Shown here: positions 1 through 8,268 of the stretch, in pieces
How positions within the stretch are numbered: the first letter of the stretch is position 1
Layout of the letters: each line of letters begins with the position of its first letter
Assembly (NCBI RefSeq): GCF_002295065.1
Contig: NZ_NSGG01000027.1
Coordinates: 1 to 42,039, forward strand
Source: Mesorhizobium sp. WSM3859
GTDB lineage: Bacteria; Pseudomonadota; Alphaproteobacteria; Rhizobiales; Rhizobiaceae
Direction: 5' to 3'
DNA length: 42,039 bases
Translations under genes and position numbers: made by a program
Notes under the pieces: generated by a model
The model's input: only the letters and a program-made list of their open reading frames with translations
What the model was told of the DNA's origin: nothing
Databases searched by the model: none

Positions 1-14
1 ACCCGATCCACCAT
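1..14 (-). CDS. start of a gene running off the left edge
   Basis: Only the first four to five codons (M-V-D-R-V) are inside the window. The start is supported by a perfect Shine-Dalgarno, AAGGAGG, seven bases upstream of the ATG on the minus strand (about positions 20-28). The product cannot be named from this fragment. Confidence 0.6.
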
Positions 15-71
15 CGCGAATCCTCCTTGCCGGATATCCGCATGGAATCACCGATCCGATTCTGTGCAAAG

Positions 72-241
72 CCCTCCGTGTGGGAGAAGGTGGCCGAGCG
101 AAGCTCGGTCGGATGAGGGGTGCTGCAGCTTGGCACCGCCGGACGAGACGGGAAATTTCCCAGCGTCTCACTCCGCTGGAACACCCCTCATCCGTCTCGG
201 CGCTGCGCGCCGATCCACCTTCTCCCACAAGGGGAGAAGGG
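72..241. repeat. palindromic intergenic repeat, family A, copy 1
   Basis: The left arm (about 81-125) and right arm (about 180-241) are largely inverted complements: a GGGAGAAGGTGG end and a CCACCTTCTCCC end, with CGGATGAGGGGTG facing CACCCCTCATCCG inside. The core also contains short hairpins (CGAGCGAAGCTCGG and GGCGCTGCGCGCC). A second copy lies at 1227-1380 with long identical blocks. It looks like a rhizobial REP/MITE-type element able to form a cruciform; no coding potential is credible. The rest of 15-386 holds no gene that I can see. Confidence 0.8.
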
Positions 242-386
242 GAGCGCGCGAGCCATCTGCGCTCAGCCTCCTCCCTGCCGGCTTCTCTATTTTTTGCAGA
301 GATCAACTCGTCATTTCAGAGCTAAAGCCTAAATAGTCGGCACCACCCGTCCCGTACACCACCCTCCCTCCCAAAGGAATCTCCCC

Positions 387-1217
387 ATGCCCGAACAGCT
401 CAAGCTCAACGACGGCTCGACCATCCCGCAGATCGGGCTCGGCGTGTGGCAGGTGGATCCGGACGTCACCGCAAAGGTCGTTCGCTGGGGCATCGACGCA
501 GGTTACCGGCTGATCGACACCGCGGAGGGCTACCGCAACGAGGAAGGCGTCGGCGAGGCGATCCGCGCGGCCGGCGTGCCGAGGAACGAGCTCTTCATCA
601 CCTCCAAGCTTCGCAACGGCGCGCATCAGCGCGACGCGGCGTTGCGCGCCTTCGACGACACGATGCAAAAACTCGGCATCGACCGGATCGACCTCTTCCT
701 CATCCACTGGCCGGTGCCTGCCCAAAACAAATATGTCGAAGCATGGAAGACGCTGGTCGAATTGCAGAAGGCCGGGCGCATCAAGTCGGTCGGTGTGTCG
801 AACTTCAACCAGGACCATCTGGAGCGCATCATCGGCGAGACCGGCGTGACGCCCGTCGTCAACCAGATCGAGCTGCATCCGCGCTTCCAGCAGCGCGATA
901 AGCGCGACTTCCACAAGAAGCACGACATCCATATCGAAAGCTGGAGCCCGCTGGGCAGCGGCCGGCTGCTTTCCGACCCGACACTGGAGAAGATCGCGAA
1001 GAAGCACGGCAAGTCGGTGGCGCAGGTGATCATCCGCTGGCATTTGCAGGAGGGGCTGATCGTCATCCCGAAGTCGGTCCACCAGGAGCGCATCGCCGGC
1101 AATTTCGACGTCTTCGATTTCGAGCTGGACGCAGACGACATGCAGACGATCCGTGGCCTGGATTCCGCCGACGGCCGCACCGGGCCTGATCCGGCGACGG
1201 CGGCGTTCTTGTTTTGA
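387..1217 (+). CDS. aldo/keto reductase, 2,5-diketo-D-gluconate reductase type
   Basis: A 276-residue NADPH-dependent aldo/keto reductase of the Dkg/AKR5 type, normal length for the family, cytoplasmic. The catalytic tetrad is visible: Asp44 and Tyr49 (in IDTAEGY), Lys74 (TSK) and His107 (LIHW). The C-terminal half carries the NADP-binding features VGVSNF and IPKSV. These enzymes reduce carbonyls of sugar acids, aldehydes and ketones; the physiological substrate cannot be deduced. The ATG follows a purine-rich AAAGGAAT stretch. The gene stands alone, bracketed by the two family A repeats, so it is probably monocistronic. Confidence 0.9.
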   Translation: MPEQLKLNDGSTIPQIGLGVWQVDPDVTAKVVRWGIDAGYRLIDTAEGYRNEEGVGEAIRAAGVPRNELFITSKLRNGAHQRDAALRAFDDTMQKLGIDRIDLFLIHWPVPAQNKYVEAWKTLVELQKAGRIKSVGVSNFNQDHLERIIGETGVTPVVNQIELHPRFQQRDKRDFHKKHDIHIESWSPLGSGRLLSDPTLEKIAKKHGKSVAQVIIRWHLQEGLIVIPKSVHQERIAGNFDVFDFELDADDMQTIRGLDSADGRTGPDPATAAFLF

Positions 1218-1226
1218 GGGCCTAAG

Positions 1227-1380
1227 CTCCCCCTTCCCCCCTTGTGGGGGAAGGTGGCCGAGCGAAGCTCGGTCGGATGAGGGGTGCTCCAGGGAAAGCC
1301 AACGTCTCACTCCGCTGGAACACCCCTCATCCGTCTCGGCGCTGCGCGCCGATCCACCTTCTCCCACAAGGGGAGAAGGG
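1227..1380. repeat. palindromic intergenic repeat, family A, copy 2
   Basis: Same element as 72-241: the blocks GGTGGCCGAGCGAAGCTCGG and CGTCTCACTCCGCTGG recur unchanged, as does the right arm ending CTTCTCCCACAAGGGG. The central part differs in sequence and is shorter, while both arms are conserved. It lies between two convergent genes and may act as a transcription barrier. Confidence 0.8.
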
Positions 1381-1390
1381 ACAGTTGCCC

Positions 1391-1690
1391 CTAAATCCCT
1401 TCCCCATCCACCAGCGGCACGTCCTCACCCTCCCAGGGGCTCGGCATCGAGCCTCGCCCGGCGCTCGGCAGCGGCATCCAGCATCTGAGCTCCGGCTCGG
1501 CATATTCGACCACGCGGCCGGGTGAGGAGTCCGAGGCCCGCCAGCCTTCCTCGCCGAACTGGTCGGCGCGCGACCAATACGCCATGTCGACCTCGGCCGG
1601 TCCCTGCTCGGAGGAGCGCACCGTCACCAGGATGCGGCTGCCGTCCCGCGGCGCGCTCGCCATGTTGCGCCAGTGGTCGGTGTCGTCCAT
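1391..1690 (-). CDS. hypothetical protein with DUF551-like W-x-P-x-DG start
   Basis: 99 residues. The N-terminal pattern HWRNMASAPRDGSRILV followed by tryptophan-containing segments (AYWSRAD, GWRASD, CWMPLP) resembles the small DUF551-like proteins often seen in phage and proteobacterial genomes; I am not certain of the family. The ATG at 1690 has a strong AGGAGG Shine-Dalgarno, which supports a real gene. No membrane segment or signal peptide. Function unknown. Confidence 0.7.
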   Translation of the reverse strand: MDDTDHWRNMASAPRDGSRILVTVRSSEQGPAEVDMAYWSRADQFGEEGWRASDSSPGRVVEYAEPELRCWMPLPSAGRGSMPSPWEGEDVPLVDGEGI

Positions 1691-1844
1691 GGGAGGTTCC
1701 TCCTGCTTCGTTCGGAGCTGCGAAAAAACAGCCTGCTTCGGCGATAGTCGCCGCCCGCCGGGGAGGGGTCAACCCGAACTTGGCGCGAGACATAAATATC
1801 GTTCAGAGCTAATGTATCCATCGACCGCAATCGGATGGACGACG

Positions 1845-2744
1845 ATGGACGAAGGATTGCTGTCTCAGGCCACGCGTCTCGGGCCGGTCCATCTCAAGGT
1901 GACCGACATTCCGGCCGCCTTGACCGTCTGGCGCGACACGCTCGGACTGGCGCTGGCCAGCGAGGATGCCGCTCAAGCGGAGCTTGGCGCCGGCGGCCGG
2001 ACGCTGATCGTGCTCCATGCGGGCGCGGAAGTCGCACTGGCGCAGAAGTCGCGCGATCTCTTCCACGTCGCCATCCACGTCACCACCCGCCGAGATCTGG
2101 CGCATACAGCCGCCCGCCTTAAGGCGTCGGGCTTGCGGTACAGCGCCCAGGACCACCTCGTCTCGGAATCGCTCTACGTCTCCGACCCGTCCGGCAACGG
2201 CATCGAGATATGCTTCGACACGCCTGAACGCCTGCTGCGCCGCGAGGTCTCGCCCGACGGCCGCGTGTCGCTGATCGCCGTCGACGGCAGCGCGCATTCG
2301 GGGCTCGAGTCGCTGGACGTCTCTAGCCTGCTGCGCGATCGCGGCAATTCCGGCCATGTCGAGCCGAGGATGGCGCGGGACGCTTTCATCGGCCACATCC
2401 ATTTGCGCGCCCGCGCGCCCGAGGCGCTGATGGAATTCTATCTCGGCGTGCTCGGCTTCCGGCCGCATATCCAGTCCCGGACCTTCGGCATGTTCGACTG
2501 CGGCACCGAGCGCCGCGCGCATATGATCGCCTTCAACATCTGGGCGCGCGACGAGCTGCGCGAGCCGCCGCCCAATGCCGCCGGCCTCGACCATTTCACA
2601 ATCGAGCTCGGTTCGGCGCAGGAGTTCGCCGCCGTCGAGCGCAGGCTCGAAGCGGCCGGTATACAAGCGAAAAGAGACGGTCCCGTTGTCTCGACCGCTG
2701 ATCCGGAAGACAACCGCCTGCGGCTCGTGCTCCAGGGAGGTTGA
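1845..2744 (+). CDS. two-domain VOC protein, catechol 2,3-dioxygenase/CatE-like
   Basis: About 299 residues made of two vicinal-oxygen-chelate (glyoxalase/bleomycin resistance) domains, residues roughly 10-125 and 180-299, as in CatE-type extradiol dioxygenases. In domain 1 a first ligand (GPVHLKV) and a terminal glutamate (NGIEI) are visible. In domain 2 the histidines of GHIHL and LDHFTI are present, but the usual glutamate of the DPxGNxxE motif is Arg (DPEDNRLRL). ATG 1845 is chosen because homology starts just after it; ATG 1812 is an in-frame alternative. Ring cleavage or isomerisation is possible but the substrate is unknown. A sulfotransferase-like gene follows after 40 nt. Confidence 0.8.
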   Translation: MDEGLLSQATRLGPVHLKVTDIPAALTVWRDTLGLALASEDAAQAELGAGGRTLIVLHAGAEVALAQKSRDLFHVAIHVTTRRDLAHTAARLKASGLRYSAQDHLVSESLYVSDPSGNGIEICFDTPERLLRREVSPDGRVSLIAVDGSAHSGLESLDVSSLLRDRGNSGHVEPRMARDAFIGHIHLRARAPEALMEFYLGVLGFRPHIQSRTFGMFDCGTERRAHMIAFNIWARDELREPPPNAAGLDHFTIELGSAQEFAAVERRLEAAGIQAKRDGPVVSTADPEDNRLRLVLQGG

Positions 2745-2784
2745 TCGCCACCGCTTGAAGACGGCAGAAGTGGAGGAGGGGGAA

Positions 2785-3387
2785 ATGTCGCTGATGGTGA
2801 TTGGAACCGGCTTCGGCCGGACCGGCACGGACTCGATGCGCGAGGCGCTGACCATGCTCGGCTTCGGTCCTTGCCACCATATGTCGGAGGTCATGGGACA
2901 TGCGAAGCAGAAGCGGCTCTGGCGGGCGCTGGCCAGGGGCGGGGCGCCCGACTGGGCCCAGCTCTTCGCGGGATATAAATCCTGCGTCGACTGGCCCTCG
3001 GCGTTCTATTGGCGCGAGCTGATCGAAGCCTATCCGCAGGCGCGCGTCATCCTCACCTGGCGCTCGCCCGAAAGCTGGTGGGAGAGTTTTGAAAAAACCC
3101 TGCTGCCGGCGATCGCCGGCAGCACGGATCAGGAGTCGCTCGGCATCGCGCTCGTCGCCAACCAGGTCTTCGGCGGCCGCCCTCAGGACCGAGCCCATGC
3201 CATCGCCGTCTATCGGGACAATGTCGAGGCGGTGCTGAACACCGTGCCGTCGGAACGGCTGCTGGTGCACAAGCTCGGCGACGGCTGGGCGCCGCTCTGC
3301 AGCCATCTCGGCGTTCCCGTGCCGGACGAACCCTATCCCGCTCGCAACACCACGAACGAGTTTCGGGCGGCGCTGTCGCTGCAGTAG
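2785..3387 (+). CDS. sulfotransferase-family (Sulfotransfer_4-like) protein
   Basis: 200 residues. The N-terminus VIGTGFGRTGTDSMREAL matches the 5'-phosphosulfate-binding loop of P-loop-like sulfotransferases (GxGRTGTxS), and VILTWRSPESWW matches the 3'-phosphate-binding segment (RxPxxW). The protein is shorter than most PAPS sulfotransferases but typical for the Sulfotransfer_4 group. The start at 2785 follows GGAGGAGGGGG. It probably forms a pair with the VOC gene upstream. Acceptor unknown; activity is inferred from the motifs only. Confidence 0.8.
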   Translation: MSLMVIGTGFGRTGTDSMREALTMLGFGPCHHMSEVMGHAKQKRLWRALARGGAPDWAQLFAGYKSCVDWPSAFYWRELIEAYPQARVILTWRSPESWWESFEKTLLPAIAGSTDQESLGIALVANQVFGGRPQDRAHAIAVYRDNVEAVLNTVPSERLLVHKLGDGWAPLCSHLGVPVPDEPYPARNTTNEFRAALSLQ

Positions 3388-3460
3388 GCAGTAGGCAGTA
3401 GGCAGGAGAGGGGCGTCTGCGCAGTCTGATTTTCCTACTGCCTAATCCCTACTGCCTAAC
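3381..3460. terminator. direct and inverted GGCAGTA repeat between convergent genes
   Basis: Three tandem GTAGGCA units (about 3384-3405) face CCTACTGCC-TAATC-CCTACTGCC (about 3434-3458), giving a long imperfect hairpin that begins in the stop codon of the sulfotransferase gene and ends at the stop of the minus-strand DUF2270 gene. There is no strong T-tract on either side. Its place between convergent genes suggests a bidirectional terminator; a short dispersed repeat is the alternative. Confidence 0.55.
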
Positions 3461-3463
3461 CTC

Positions 3464-4249
3464 TCACACATGCACGTCGCCGAAGGAAAGCTCGGCGTCC
3501 TCGTCGCGGATCAGAAATGACGCGGCCAGCATCGCGAGATAGAAAACAGCGACCCCGCACACCACCGCCACGCCCGGGATGGGCCCGAGCGTTGCCACCC
3601 GGAACGTGTCAAGCAGCGAGGCGCTGAAGCCGATCGGGGCGCCCTCGCGCGCCAGGCTGGGTGTCGTGATCTTCAACACCCAGGCGAGCATCAGGATCGT
3701 ATACATGAAGATGTAATTGCGGCGCAGCCGCCTGACGAGCGCCGAGCGCTGTGAGATCAGGAAGCGTGGCGAGCGCAGGCCTTCGCCGAGGATGGCGAGC
3801 CAGTTGGAGGCAAAGTCCGGCTGCGGTGAGAAGATCTGCGCAAAGTAGTATCGCTCGAACTGCCGTACCCTTGTCCTGTAGACGTCGAAGAAACGGTAGC
3901 GCCGCGCCTCGATCCACAAAAGCAGCGTGATCAGGAGCATGGCGAACAAAAGCACGCCGTGATGCGCGGAGGGCGTCGACAGCGATACCGACAGCATCGC
4001 CGCCACCACGGTGATCGCCCAGTTGCTGGTGCGGTCGAGCCGGTCGCGCCAGCCTGCCATGCGTGCGATCTCGGCCCGGTGGAAATGCGACAGCGTCGAG
4101 GTGAATTCGGGAGAGCTGAGCTTCAGCGCCAGCGTGTCGGACGCCCGCGGCGGCGCCGCCTTTTCGGTTGATGTTGCCGGCGCGTTCGCCTCGATGGATT
4201 TCGGGGCCCTTGCCGCGTCGGTGGATCCTGCGGCCTTCGTCTGGGACAT
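3464..4249 (-). CDS. DUF2270 membrane protein
   Basis: 261 residues from the MSQTK start; the frame opens 12 codons earlier at 4285. The N-terminal 40 residues are polar and low-complexity. They are followed by the DUF2270 core: a conserved amphipathic HFHRAEIARMAGWRDRLD segment and then about four membrane helices (VVAAMLSVSL, FAMLLITLLLW, IFMYTILMLAW, VVCGVAVFYLAMLAA). The RRYRFFDVYRTRVR block is typical of the family. Inner-membrane location is predicted; function unknown. Confidence 0.85.
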   Translation of the reverse strand: MSQTKAAGSTDAARAPKSIEANAPATSTEKAAPPRASDTLALKLSSPEFTSTLSHFHRAEIARMAGWRDRLDRTSNWAITVVAAMLSVSLSTPSAHHGVLLFAMLLITLLLWIEARRYRFFDVYRTRVRQFERYYFAQIFSPQPDFASNWLAILGEGLRSPRFLISQRSALVRRLRRNYIFMYTILMLAWVLKITTPSLAREGAPIGFSASLLDTFRVATLGPIPGVAVVCGVAVFYLAMLAASFLIRDEDAELSFGDVHV

Positions 4250-4371
4250 TCTCTGCCATGCGCCTCCCGCCATGGCCGGCCGCATCCGATTTCAAGAACA
4301 GGCCGGCCACACCCCGTATAGCACAAACGTGTGGCCGGCCCAAAATGTTCCCGCCTTTTCAGGCGGATAAG

Positions 4372-4578
4372 TCAGGATGCAAGCGGTGGAACGCCGCCAT
4401 TCGCGCGCAGCGGAAAGGGCAGCACGTCGGCCATCGGCCTGGCATGCTGGGCCGCCGCCACCGCGTCGATCACGAGGTCGAGCGCCTGAAGCGCCGCGCG
4501 GCTCGTTTCATCATCGCCACGCAGGTAATGGCACGCCCGGTCGAGGTGCAGGTGGGCGGCGGCAAAGTCGCTTTTCAT
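4372..4578 (-). CDS. small hypothetical protein
   Basis: 68 residues starting MKSDFAAAHLHLDRACHYL. The start at 4578 is preferred over the longer frame because AAGGAG lies seven bases before it and the upstream part reads as non-coding. The first two thirds look helical (repeated Ala/Leu/His), the end is Pro-rich. I recognise no family. It is transcribed towards the DUF2270 gene, with 122 nt between them. Confidence 0.65.
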   Translation of the reverse strand: MKSDFAAAHLHLDRACHYLRGDDETSRAALQALDLVIDAVAAAQHARPMADVLPFPLRANGGVPPLAS

Positions 4579-4696
4579 TAGCTTCTCCTTATTGCCCCGC
4601 CTTGGCGGCCAACATCGTCGAGTCGCTTTACCGGGAAGCAAAGATCGGCGCTGGCATTTGATTAGAATTGTAGGGATGCGGGGCGTGGGAGCGACT

Positions 4697-4894
4697 AATC
4701 TCCCCCCTTGTGGGGGAGATGCCCGGCAGGGCAGAGGGGGCGCCGTGGAGCGCCAAGTTCTGTCATTTCTTTATTGCCATGTGTTCTATACCTGGCCGCG
4801 GATATCGACGCTTCTCGCTGAGAAGCCGCGATCCTTCGCGCCTCCCTCTGTCCTGCCGGACATCTCCCCAAAAGGGACCACAAGGGGGGAGATT
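4697..4894. repeat. palindromic intergenic repeat, family B, copy 1
   Basis: Left arm ATCTCCCCCCTTGTGGGGGA-GATGCCCGGCAGGGCAGAGG and right arm CCTCTGTCCTGCCGG-ACATCTCCCC, ending CAAGGGGGGAGAT, are inverted complements about 190 bp apart around an AT-richer centre with no clear ORF. Related arms occur at 21030-21185 and as half-copies at 39166 and 41755. It is MITE/REP-like and fills most of the 387-nt gap before the antiporter gene. Confidence 0.8.
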
Positions 4895-4965
4895 GGCAGT
4901 TCCGCCCCCGTGCAACCGATCCTCCCGCCAGACCGTTATGCCGAAGCGAGGAATGAGGGGACATC

Positions 4966-7269
4966 TTGTCCAATATGCTCAATCGGCGCTGGCCGCCGTC
5001 GGTCTGGATTGCGCTTGCAGCGGCGGCGCTCGCTTTGATGCCAGCCGTGGCCTTCGCCGCCGAGAAGACCGGCATGTCGTCGGAAGGCGTTTTCGTCGCC
5101 GAGCTGATCCTGCTCCTGGTTGTCGGCCGCGGCATCGGCGAGGTGCTGGAAGCGCTGGGACAGCCGGCGGTGATGGGGCAACTGATCGGCGGCATCCTGC
5201 TCGGGCCTTCGCTGCTCGGCTGGGTCTGGCCGGCGGCCGAGCGGCTGATCTTCGCCGGCGATCCGACGCAGAAATCGATGATCAACGCCATCGCCCAGCT
5301 CGGCGTTCTGATGCTGCTTCTGCTCACCGGCATGGAAACGGATCTGAGGCTCGTGCGCCGGGTCGGCCGCGCCTGCTTTTCCATCTCGGCGGCCGGCGTC
5401 GCCGTGCCCTTCGCGCTCGGCTTCATCGCCGCGCAGTTCATGCCCGACACGCTGCTTGCCACGGGCGGCGAACGCATCGTTGCCGGGCTATTCCTCGGCA
5501 CAGCGCTCTCCATCTCCTCGGTCAAGATCGTTGCCATGGTGGTGCGCGACATGAACTTCATGCGCCGCGACCTCGGCCAGATCATCGTCTCCTCGGCCAT
5601 CATCGAGGACACGATCGGCTGGGTGGTCGTCGCCATCACCATCGGCATCGCCACCAAGGGGCGGATCGAGATCGCCAGCCTGACCTTCACCATCGCCGGC
5701 GTCGCCCTCTTCATGGCGTTTTCCTTCACGGTGGGCCGCCGCATCGTCTTCGACGCCATCCGCTGGACCAACGACACCTTCCGCTCGGAATATGCGGTGG
5801 TCACCGTCATCCTCGCCATCATGGGCGTGATGGCGCTGATCACCGATCTGATCGGCGCGCACACCGTGCTCGGCGCTTTCGTCGCTGGCATATTGGTGGG
5901 TGAATCGCCCATCCTGTCGCGCCATATCGAAGGGCAGTTGCGCGGCGTCATCACGGCTCTTTTCATGCCGGTGTTCTTTGGCGTCGCCGGCCTGTCGGCC
6001 GATCTCACCGTCTTGGTCGATCCGCAACTGGCGCTGCTCACCGTGGCTCTGGTGGTGATCGCCTCGATCGGCAAGTTCGGTGGTGCCTTCATCGGCGCGG
6101 AAGTGGCAGGCATGAGCCGCGCCGAAGGCATCGCGGTCGGCTGCGGCATGAACGCGCGTGGCTCGACCGAGGTGATCGTCGCGTCCATCGGCCTGTCGAT
6201 GGGCGTGCTGTCGCACACCCTTTTCACCATGATCCTCACCATGGCCGTCGTCACCACGCTGGCCATGCCGCCGACATTGCGCTGGGCGCTGCGCCGCCTG
6301 CCGATCGGCGACCACGAGAAGAAGCGCCTGGAGCGCGAGGAGATCGACCAGCGCGGCTTCGTCGCCAATCTGGAGCGGCTTCTGGTCGTGGTCGACGAGG
6401 GCGTCGTTGGCCGCTTCGCCGCCTATCTCGCCGGGGTCATTGGCGCCGGCAAGCCGACGACGGTGCTGCATTCCAGCGGTGAGACCGATGCCGAGCCGAC
6501 CGAGGGCCTGCATCTGGAGGAAATCGAGAAGGGCGCGGAGGACAGCCGCGAGGCGGCCAAGGAGGGTGACGAGGACCCGATGCGCGAAGCGCCAGTCACC
6601 CGCCGCCAGCATGAGGAGCTTTCGGCCGAGGCGGTCGCCAGGGAGGCGCGCAAGGGCTACGGCATGCTGCTTGTCGGCCTCGGCCGCGCCGTCACCTCCA
6701 AGGGCGGCTTCTCGCATCGGTTGAACGAAGTCGCCGGCGCCTTCGACGGGCCGCTCTGCCTGGTGCTGAAGCCGGCGAGCGCCGGCCGCCAGATGCCGAA
6801 ACTCGGTCCCGGATCGGGCAAGATACTGGTGCCGGTCAACGGCACGGCGGTAGCCCGCCGCGGCGCCGAGCTAGCGCTTGCAATAGCCGCCGTCACCGGC
6901 GCCCCGGTCAAGATGCTCTATGTCGCGCGCACCGGCCGAGAGGAGCCGCGCGACACCGTCTCGCATCGTCGCCGGGAAGCGGTGTTGAAGGACATCGTCA
7001 CACTTGCCGACCGTTATGGGGTCGAGATCGAGACCGCCATCCGCTCCAGGGCCGCGGCCGCCGACGCCATCGCCCGCCAGGCCGGCCGCAATGTGTCCTT
7101 GATCGTCATGGGTGTGGCGCGGCGGCAGGGCGAGGAACTCATCTTCGGCGAGACGACGACGGCCGTCCTGCGGCGCGGCTCGAGCCCGGTGGTGCTGATC
7201 TCCGACGAGCGGGTGCAACGCGACGAGAGCGAGCGCGAGGCCGTGCGCACGGGGGCGGGGACCGGGTGA
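4966..7269 (+). CDS. CPA2-type cation/H+ antiporter with C-terminal Usp domain
   Basis: 767 residues from a TTG start; an ATG three codons later (4975) is an alternative. An N-terminal signal-like helix (ALAAAALALMPAVAFA) precedes about 12 transmembrane helices of the Na+/H+ exchanger fold (residues about 40-440), including GQPAVMGQLIGGILLGPSLL, typical of CPA2 transporters. A charged linker (about 490-560) leads to a universal-stress-protein domain (about 610-755; KILVPVNGT at its start, GETTTAVL and SPVVLIS near the end). It probably exchanges Na+ or K+ for H+ across the inner membrane, with nucleotide sensing by the tail. The Usp fusion is known in this class; the ion is inferred. Confidence 0.88.
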   Translation: MSNMLNRRWPPSVWIALAAAALALMPAVAFAAEKTGMSSEGVFVAELILLLVVGRGIGEVLEALGQPAVMGQLIGGILLGPSLLGWVWPAAERLIFAGDPTQKSMINAIAQLGVLMLLLLTGMETDLRLVRRVGRACFSISAAGVAVPFALGFIAAQFMPDTLLATGGERIVAGLFLGTALSISSVKIVAMVVRDMNFMRRDLGQIIVSSAIIEDTIGWVVVAITIGIATKGRIEIASLTFTIAGVALFMAFSFTVGRRIVFDAIRWTNDTFRSEYAVVTVILAIMGVMALITDLIGAHTVLGAFVAGILVGESPILSRHIEGQLRGVITALFMPVFFGVAGLSADLTVLVDPQLALLTVALVVIASIGKFGGAFIGAEVAGMSRAEGIAVGCGMNARGSTEVIVASIGLSMGVLSHTLFTMILTMAVVTTLAMPPTLRWALRRLPIGDHEKKRLEREEIDQRGFVANLERLLVVVDEGVVGRFAAYLAGVIGAGKPTTVLHSSGETDAEPTEGLHLEEIEKGAEDSREAAKEGDEDPMREAPVTRRQHEELSAEAVAREARKGYGMLLVGLGRAVTSKGGFSHRLNEVAGAFDGPLCLVLKPASAGRQMPKLGPGSGKILVPVNGTAVARRGAELALAIAAVTGAPVKMLYVARTGREEPRDTVSHRRREAVLKDIVTLADRYGVEIETAIRSRAAAADAIARQAGRNVSLIVMGVARRQGEELIFGETTTAVLRRGSSPVVLISDERVQRDESEREAVRTGAGTG

Positions 7270-7287
7270 AGCGAGAGCCCTCGCTTC
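7268..7287 (+). terminator. stem-loop directly after the antiporter stop codon
   Basis: GAAGCGAG-AGCC-CTCGCTTC forms a perfect 8-bp stem with a 4-nt loop overlapping the antiporter stop codon. No T-run follows (AAAG), so it is either a Rho-assisted end or an RNA-stabilising hairpin before the acetyltransferase gene. Confidence 0.4.
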
Positions 7288-7331
7288 AAAGTCGGCCTGG
7301 ATCGGTTATCTTGCCGCGCAAGGAGGCATCA

Positions 7332-7901
7332 ATGACCTTCAGCACAAAACCTCTCGACATCACCACCTGGCCGGATTTTGCCGCGCTGGTCGAGCGGCAC
7401 AATGGCGTGTGGGGCGGCTGCTGGTGCATGGCCTTCCACGCCAAGGGTGCGGGCGCCGCGGGCAACCGCGATGCAAAGGAGGCACGCGTACGTGAAGGCA
7501 GCACGCATGCCTCGCTCGTCTTCGACGGTCCGGCTTGTGTCGGCTGGTGCCAGTTCGGGCCGACCGGCGAACTGCCGCGCATCAAGCACCGGCGTACATA
7601 CGAGGAAGGGCTGGCGGCGTTGCCCGACTGGCGCATCACCTGCTTCTTCATCGACAAGGCGCGGCGTGGCGAAGGCGTTGCCGCCGCAGCGCTTGCCGGC
7701 GCGTTGGCCGAGATCGGTCGCCTCGGCGGCGGCACGGTGGAAAGCTATCCTGAGGACACCGCAGGCCGGAAGGTCGCAAGCGCCTTCCTGCACAACGGCA
7801 CGCTGGCAATGTTCGAGCGCCAAGGTTTCAGCCGCAATCGCCAGATCGGCAAGCACCGCTGGGTGGTCGAGAAGAGGGTGGTGGCTCGGGACTCAAGATA
7901 G
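7332..7901 (+). CDS. GNAT family N-acetyltransferase
   Basis: 189 residues. The start at 7332 follows a perfect AAGGAGG six bases upstream; the longer frame overlaps the antiporter. After a WPDFAALVERHNGVWGGCWCMAFH segment the fold continues with a beta-strand (CVGWCQFG), an ITCFFIDKARRGEGVAAAAL acetyl-CoA loop (family R/Q-x-x-G-x-A pattern) and a final MFERQGFSR motif. The tryptophan/cysteine-rich N-terminus is shared by a group of uncharacterised GNATs. Substrate unknown. Confidence 0.8.
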   Translation: MTFSTKPLDITTWPDFAALVERHNGVWGGCWCMAFHAKGAGAAGNRDAKEARVREGSTHASLVFDGPACVGWCQFGPTGELPRIKHRRTYEEGLAALPDWRITCFFIDKARRGEGVAAAALAGALAEIGRLGGGTVESYPEDTAGRKVASAFLHNGTLAMFERQGFSRNRQIGKHRWVVEKRVVARDSR

Positions 7902-7902
7902 T

Positions 7903-7918
7903 ATGAGTAATCACTAAT
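7903..7918. promoter_or_regulatory. imperfect ATTAG-N6-CTAAT dyad upstream of the DUF1330 gene
   Basis: ATGAG-TAATCA-CTAAT lies 29 bases before the DUF1330 start codon. A closely similar perfect dyad stands at 14229-14244. It could be an operator for an HTH repressor; the assignment rests only on symmetry and position. Confidence 0.3.
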
Positions 7919-7946
7919 ATGAAGTGGATAGAACGGGAGAACGACG

Positions 7947-8243
7947 ATGGCCGCATATCTGATTGCCGATGTCGACATCACCGACATGGCCATGTTCGAC
8001 GAGTACAGACGCGAAGTCCCGGCGACCGAGGCCCGCTATGGCGGGCGCTATCTCGCGCGGGGCGGCGCGACGCGGGTGCTTGAAGGCGACTGGGAGCCGC
8101 ACCGCCTGGTCATAATCGAGTTTCCCGACATGGCCGCGATCACCGCGTGGTACGACTCGCCGGAGTATGAGAGGCTGAAGCAAATCCGTTTCCGCTGCGC
8201 CCACACACGCATCATCGCCCTCGAAGGGGTGGCACCCGCCTGA
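7947..8243 (+). CDS. DUF1330 protein
   Basis: 98 residues, a ferredoxin-like alpha/beta-barrel dimer family. Typical signatures are MAAYLIADVDITD, GGRYLARGG, LVIIEFPDMAAITAWYDSPEY and a final residue set around RIIALEGV. The start follows GGGAG. Family members are small cytoplasmic proteins of unknown function that resemble EthD/monooxygenase-type barrels. Spacing to the acetyltransferase gene is 45 nt, but the dyad at 7903 suggests its own promoter. Confidence 0.88.
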   Translation: MAAYLIADVDITDMAMFDEYRREVPATEARYGGRYLARGGATRVLEGDWEPHRLVIIEFPDMAAITAWYDSPEYERLKQIRFRCAHTRIIALEGVAPA

Positions 8244-8268
8244 CGTTCCAAGGGCTGACGGCTGCCGT

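Noticed and set aside
4695..6368. Long minus-strand frame opposite the antiporter gene
   Set aside because: Ser/Thr/Met-rich shadow translation; the plus-strand antiporter is a complete known architecture.
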